Of a stretch of DNA of 64,000 nt, positions 62,640-64,000 are shown one piece after another. The DNA comes from Ophiosphaerella korrae (Eukaryota; Ascomycota; Dothideomycetes; Pleosporales; Phaeosphaeriaceae). The stretch covers positions 1 to 64,000 of the forward strand of contig JALNQF010000044.1 of assembly GCA_028456385.1 (NCBI GenBank), read 5' to 3'. Positions within the stretch are counted from its first letter, which is position 1. Every line of letters starts with the position of its first letter. The notes under the pieces were generated by a model, which was not told where the DNA came from, did no database searches, and saw nothing but the letters and a program-made list of their open reading frames with translations. The position numbers and the translations under genes are program-made.

Positions 62640-64000
62640 CTACTCTCGACCTTCTTGGACAGCACGAAGAACTGGATACAAATTGTGTGCATCATCGTCA
62701 CTCATTCGAGATGGCTTCAAATCACTATCCTCGTCATCCTCGGAGTTATAGTCGTGTGCCTCAAGCCTCTCCTTCAGGTACGCTCGAAGGCGCTCAATCA
62801 CACGAATATTCTCAACCCAAGACTGCTGAGACGAGTCACCAGTCTCAGTCGGAGCTTCTGAGCATATACTCGGGGAGCGTAGCGCAGGGTCAACTTTCGG
62901 TGAGTGAATAGCAAGCTGATTGACGTTGTGGTGTAAACTATCGTGCTCAGAGTCGCGAGTGTCTTTGGGAGAGGATCCATTGCTTGAAGTATCCATGTTT
63001 TCACTATCGTGGCGATCTGGAGCAGCCTTCTGTAGAAGGTTTCCGGAAAATCTTCGGCGACCGTCAGCATCAAATGCTGGCGCGAGTCCAGAAGAGGGAG
63101 CCGCAGCTGACATGTCAGACATGGCGCTGACCGAGGGTAGAGTAGGATACATGCTGCTAATGGATGACCTAGCAGTGGGGGAGAGAGTGCTGGCGGCATG
63201 CCCGGGCGAGTGCTGAGAGCCGTACGACATGACGCTTGATGCTGGTGTGAGAGCTGGAGTGTCGATGCTAGAAGATCCGATTGCAGTGGCGTGGGATGAC
63301 TGAGAGTGGCTTGATGAGAGGCCAGGAGGTGAGTGACTCGAGCGATAGCCCGCACCAGTATGGACGTAATGAGCACCAGGTTGGTGAACACCCGCGGCTG
63401 CGGCGTGGTTGGGATTCTCATAGACAGTGCTTTGAAGCTGTTCCAAAAACTGGTCAATGTTGAGAAGGTCGCTTTTGGTCCTCAGGTTGGGGAGTGGCAG
63501 CGAATATGGATGATGCATTGGCGGATGAGTTGCTTGAGCGACCATGGTGCCGCCATGGCCGTACTCACCCATGCCACCGCTAGAGTAGCCGCCAGCGCCA
63601 CCAAGGACTGGGAGTTGGACTCCTTGGAGACCCATCAGTCTTTGACCAACGTCATAGTAGGTACTAGGGTCAATGGAACGACGTTTAGCATCACCGAAGA
63701 ACTCATTCAAAGCGTCATAGGCTGCACGCTTTCGAATTTCGTAGTCGTTGTTCAACTGTTGAGTCGGATTGACAGCATAGTAGACGGGACCATAGGCAGA
63801 GTTCTGCGGGGGGCCTCCATAAAATCCAGCAGGTGCACCTCCGGGGTGTTGCTGGCCATATGCGGCATTTGGGCCAAGAGCACCATCTGGATACTGGTAT
63901 CCACTCGCTGTAGCGGCAAGCGCCTGCAAGTCAGCGACCACTGTAGTATGCCAGTTAGAATTGAAAGGAAAGAAAGGATAAGACGATGGACTTACGTTTG
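62640..64000 (-). CDS. pacC: pH-response transcription factor PacC/Rim101 (C-terminal part, cut by the window edge)
   Basis: Exon 63940-62640 follows a 55-nt intron (63995-63941, GTAAGT...CAG). Five bases of the next upstream exon (63996-64000) are visible. The C2H2 zinc fingers must lie beyond the window. The visible 434 residues have A-Y-D-A-L-N-E-F-F-G-D-A-K-R-R-S-I-D-P (the conserved PacC region after the fingers), Leu/Ser-rich sequence with D-Q-F-L-E-Q-L-Q, and near the end W-V-E-N-I-R-V-I-E-R-L-R-A-Y-L-K-E-R-L, which I identify with the signalling protease box. An acidic D-D-E-D-S-D tail region follows. PacC is processed at alkaline pH and then activates alkaline-expressed genes. Secreted enzymes in this window are plausible targets but that is untested. 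Confidence 0.9.
   Translation of the reverse strand, partial: NVSPSSYPFFPFNSNWHTTVVADLQALAATASGYQYPDGALGPNAAYGQQHPGGAPAGFYGGPPQNSAYGPVYYAVNPTQQLNNDYEIRKRAAYDALNEFFGDAKRRSIDPSTYYDVGQRLMGLQGVQLPVLGGAGGYSSGGMGEYGHGGTMVAQATHPPMHHPYSLPLPNLRTKSDLLNIDQFLEQLQSTVYENPNHAAAAGVHQPGAHYVHTGAGYRSSHSPPGLSSSHSQSSHATAIGSSSIDTPALTPASSVMSYGSQHSPGHAASTLSPTARSSISSMYPTLPSVSAMSDMSAAAPSSGLAPAFDADGRRRFSGNLLQKAAPDRHDSENMDTSSNGSSPKDTRDSEHDSLHHNVNQLAIHSPKVDPALRSPSICSEAPTETGDSSQQSWVENIRVIERLRAYLKERLEAHDYNSEDDEDSDLKPSRMSDDDAHNLYPVLRAVQEGRE

Overview
The window is chromosomal DNA of a filamentous ascomycete, most likely a dothideomycete of the Pleosporales type. The evidence is short (about 40-120 nt) GT-AG introns, fungal regulators (WetA, PacC, a Zn2Cys6 factor), plant cell wall enzymes (GH28, CE3, AA9, GH27), a NACHT-WD40 pseudogene and DNA carrying the marks of repeat-induced point mutation (RIP). 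The species call is an inference.

Layout. Positions 1-3,810 are an almost pure A/T, TpA-saturated block in which a Ty3/gypsy chromointegrase end and Fot1/pogo-type transposase remains can still be read once C-to-T decay is allowed for. It runs into a broken NACHT-WD40 gene (3,811-5,127). From 5,776 onward ordinary genes begin: a PLD-family protein divergent from the exosome subunit RRP4, the conidiation regulator wetA, a TMEM234-like membrane protein tail to tail with a phytanoyl-CoA dioxygenase-like gene, a decayed unknown gene (14,053-15,118), a Golgi-type glycosyltransferase, a Zn2Cys6 factor divergent from a serine/threonine dehydratase-type PLP enzyme, two secreted peptidases (S10 and S53), a HAD phosphatase, endopolygalacturonase, a DUF7053-like gene, an F-box/LRR protein ending in a CaaX box, an AlkB-type dioxygenase, a CE3 esterase, a DOMON-cytochrome b561 protein, EB1, an alpha/beta hydrolase, Vam7, a six-hairpin glycosidase-like protein, an AA9 LPMO, a GH27 alpha-galactosidase, a CE4 chitin deacetylase, a BAG-domain co-chaperone with no in-frame AUG, an unknown basic protein, a GRGGAGN-repeat protein and, cut by the right edge, the pH regulator pacC.

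How the genes fit together. Between about 21 and 55 kb, predicted secreted hydrolases (peptidases, pectinase, esterase, LPMO, galactosidase, chitin deacetylase) are mixed with housekeeping genes. There is no polyketide synthase, NRPS or obvious cluster, so this looks like loose enrichment of the secretome and not a pathway. A membrane DOMON-b561 protein and an LPMO lie 9 kb apart, which permits but does not show an electron-transfer partnership. Exon structures below were worked out by hand from splice signals, reading phase and family motifs. No database search was possible. I found no clearly new multi-gene system. The strongest unusual items are the GUG-start BAG gene, a GC-AG intron, a 12-nt microexon, the prenylatable F-box protein and the RIP-scarred NLR-like pseudogene.
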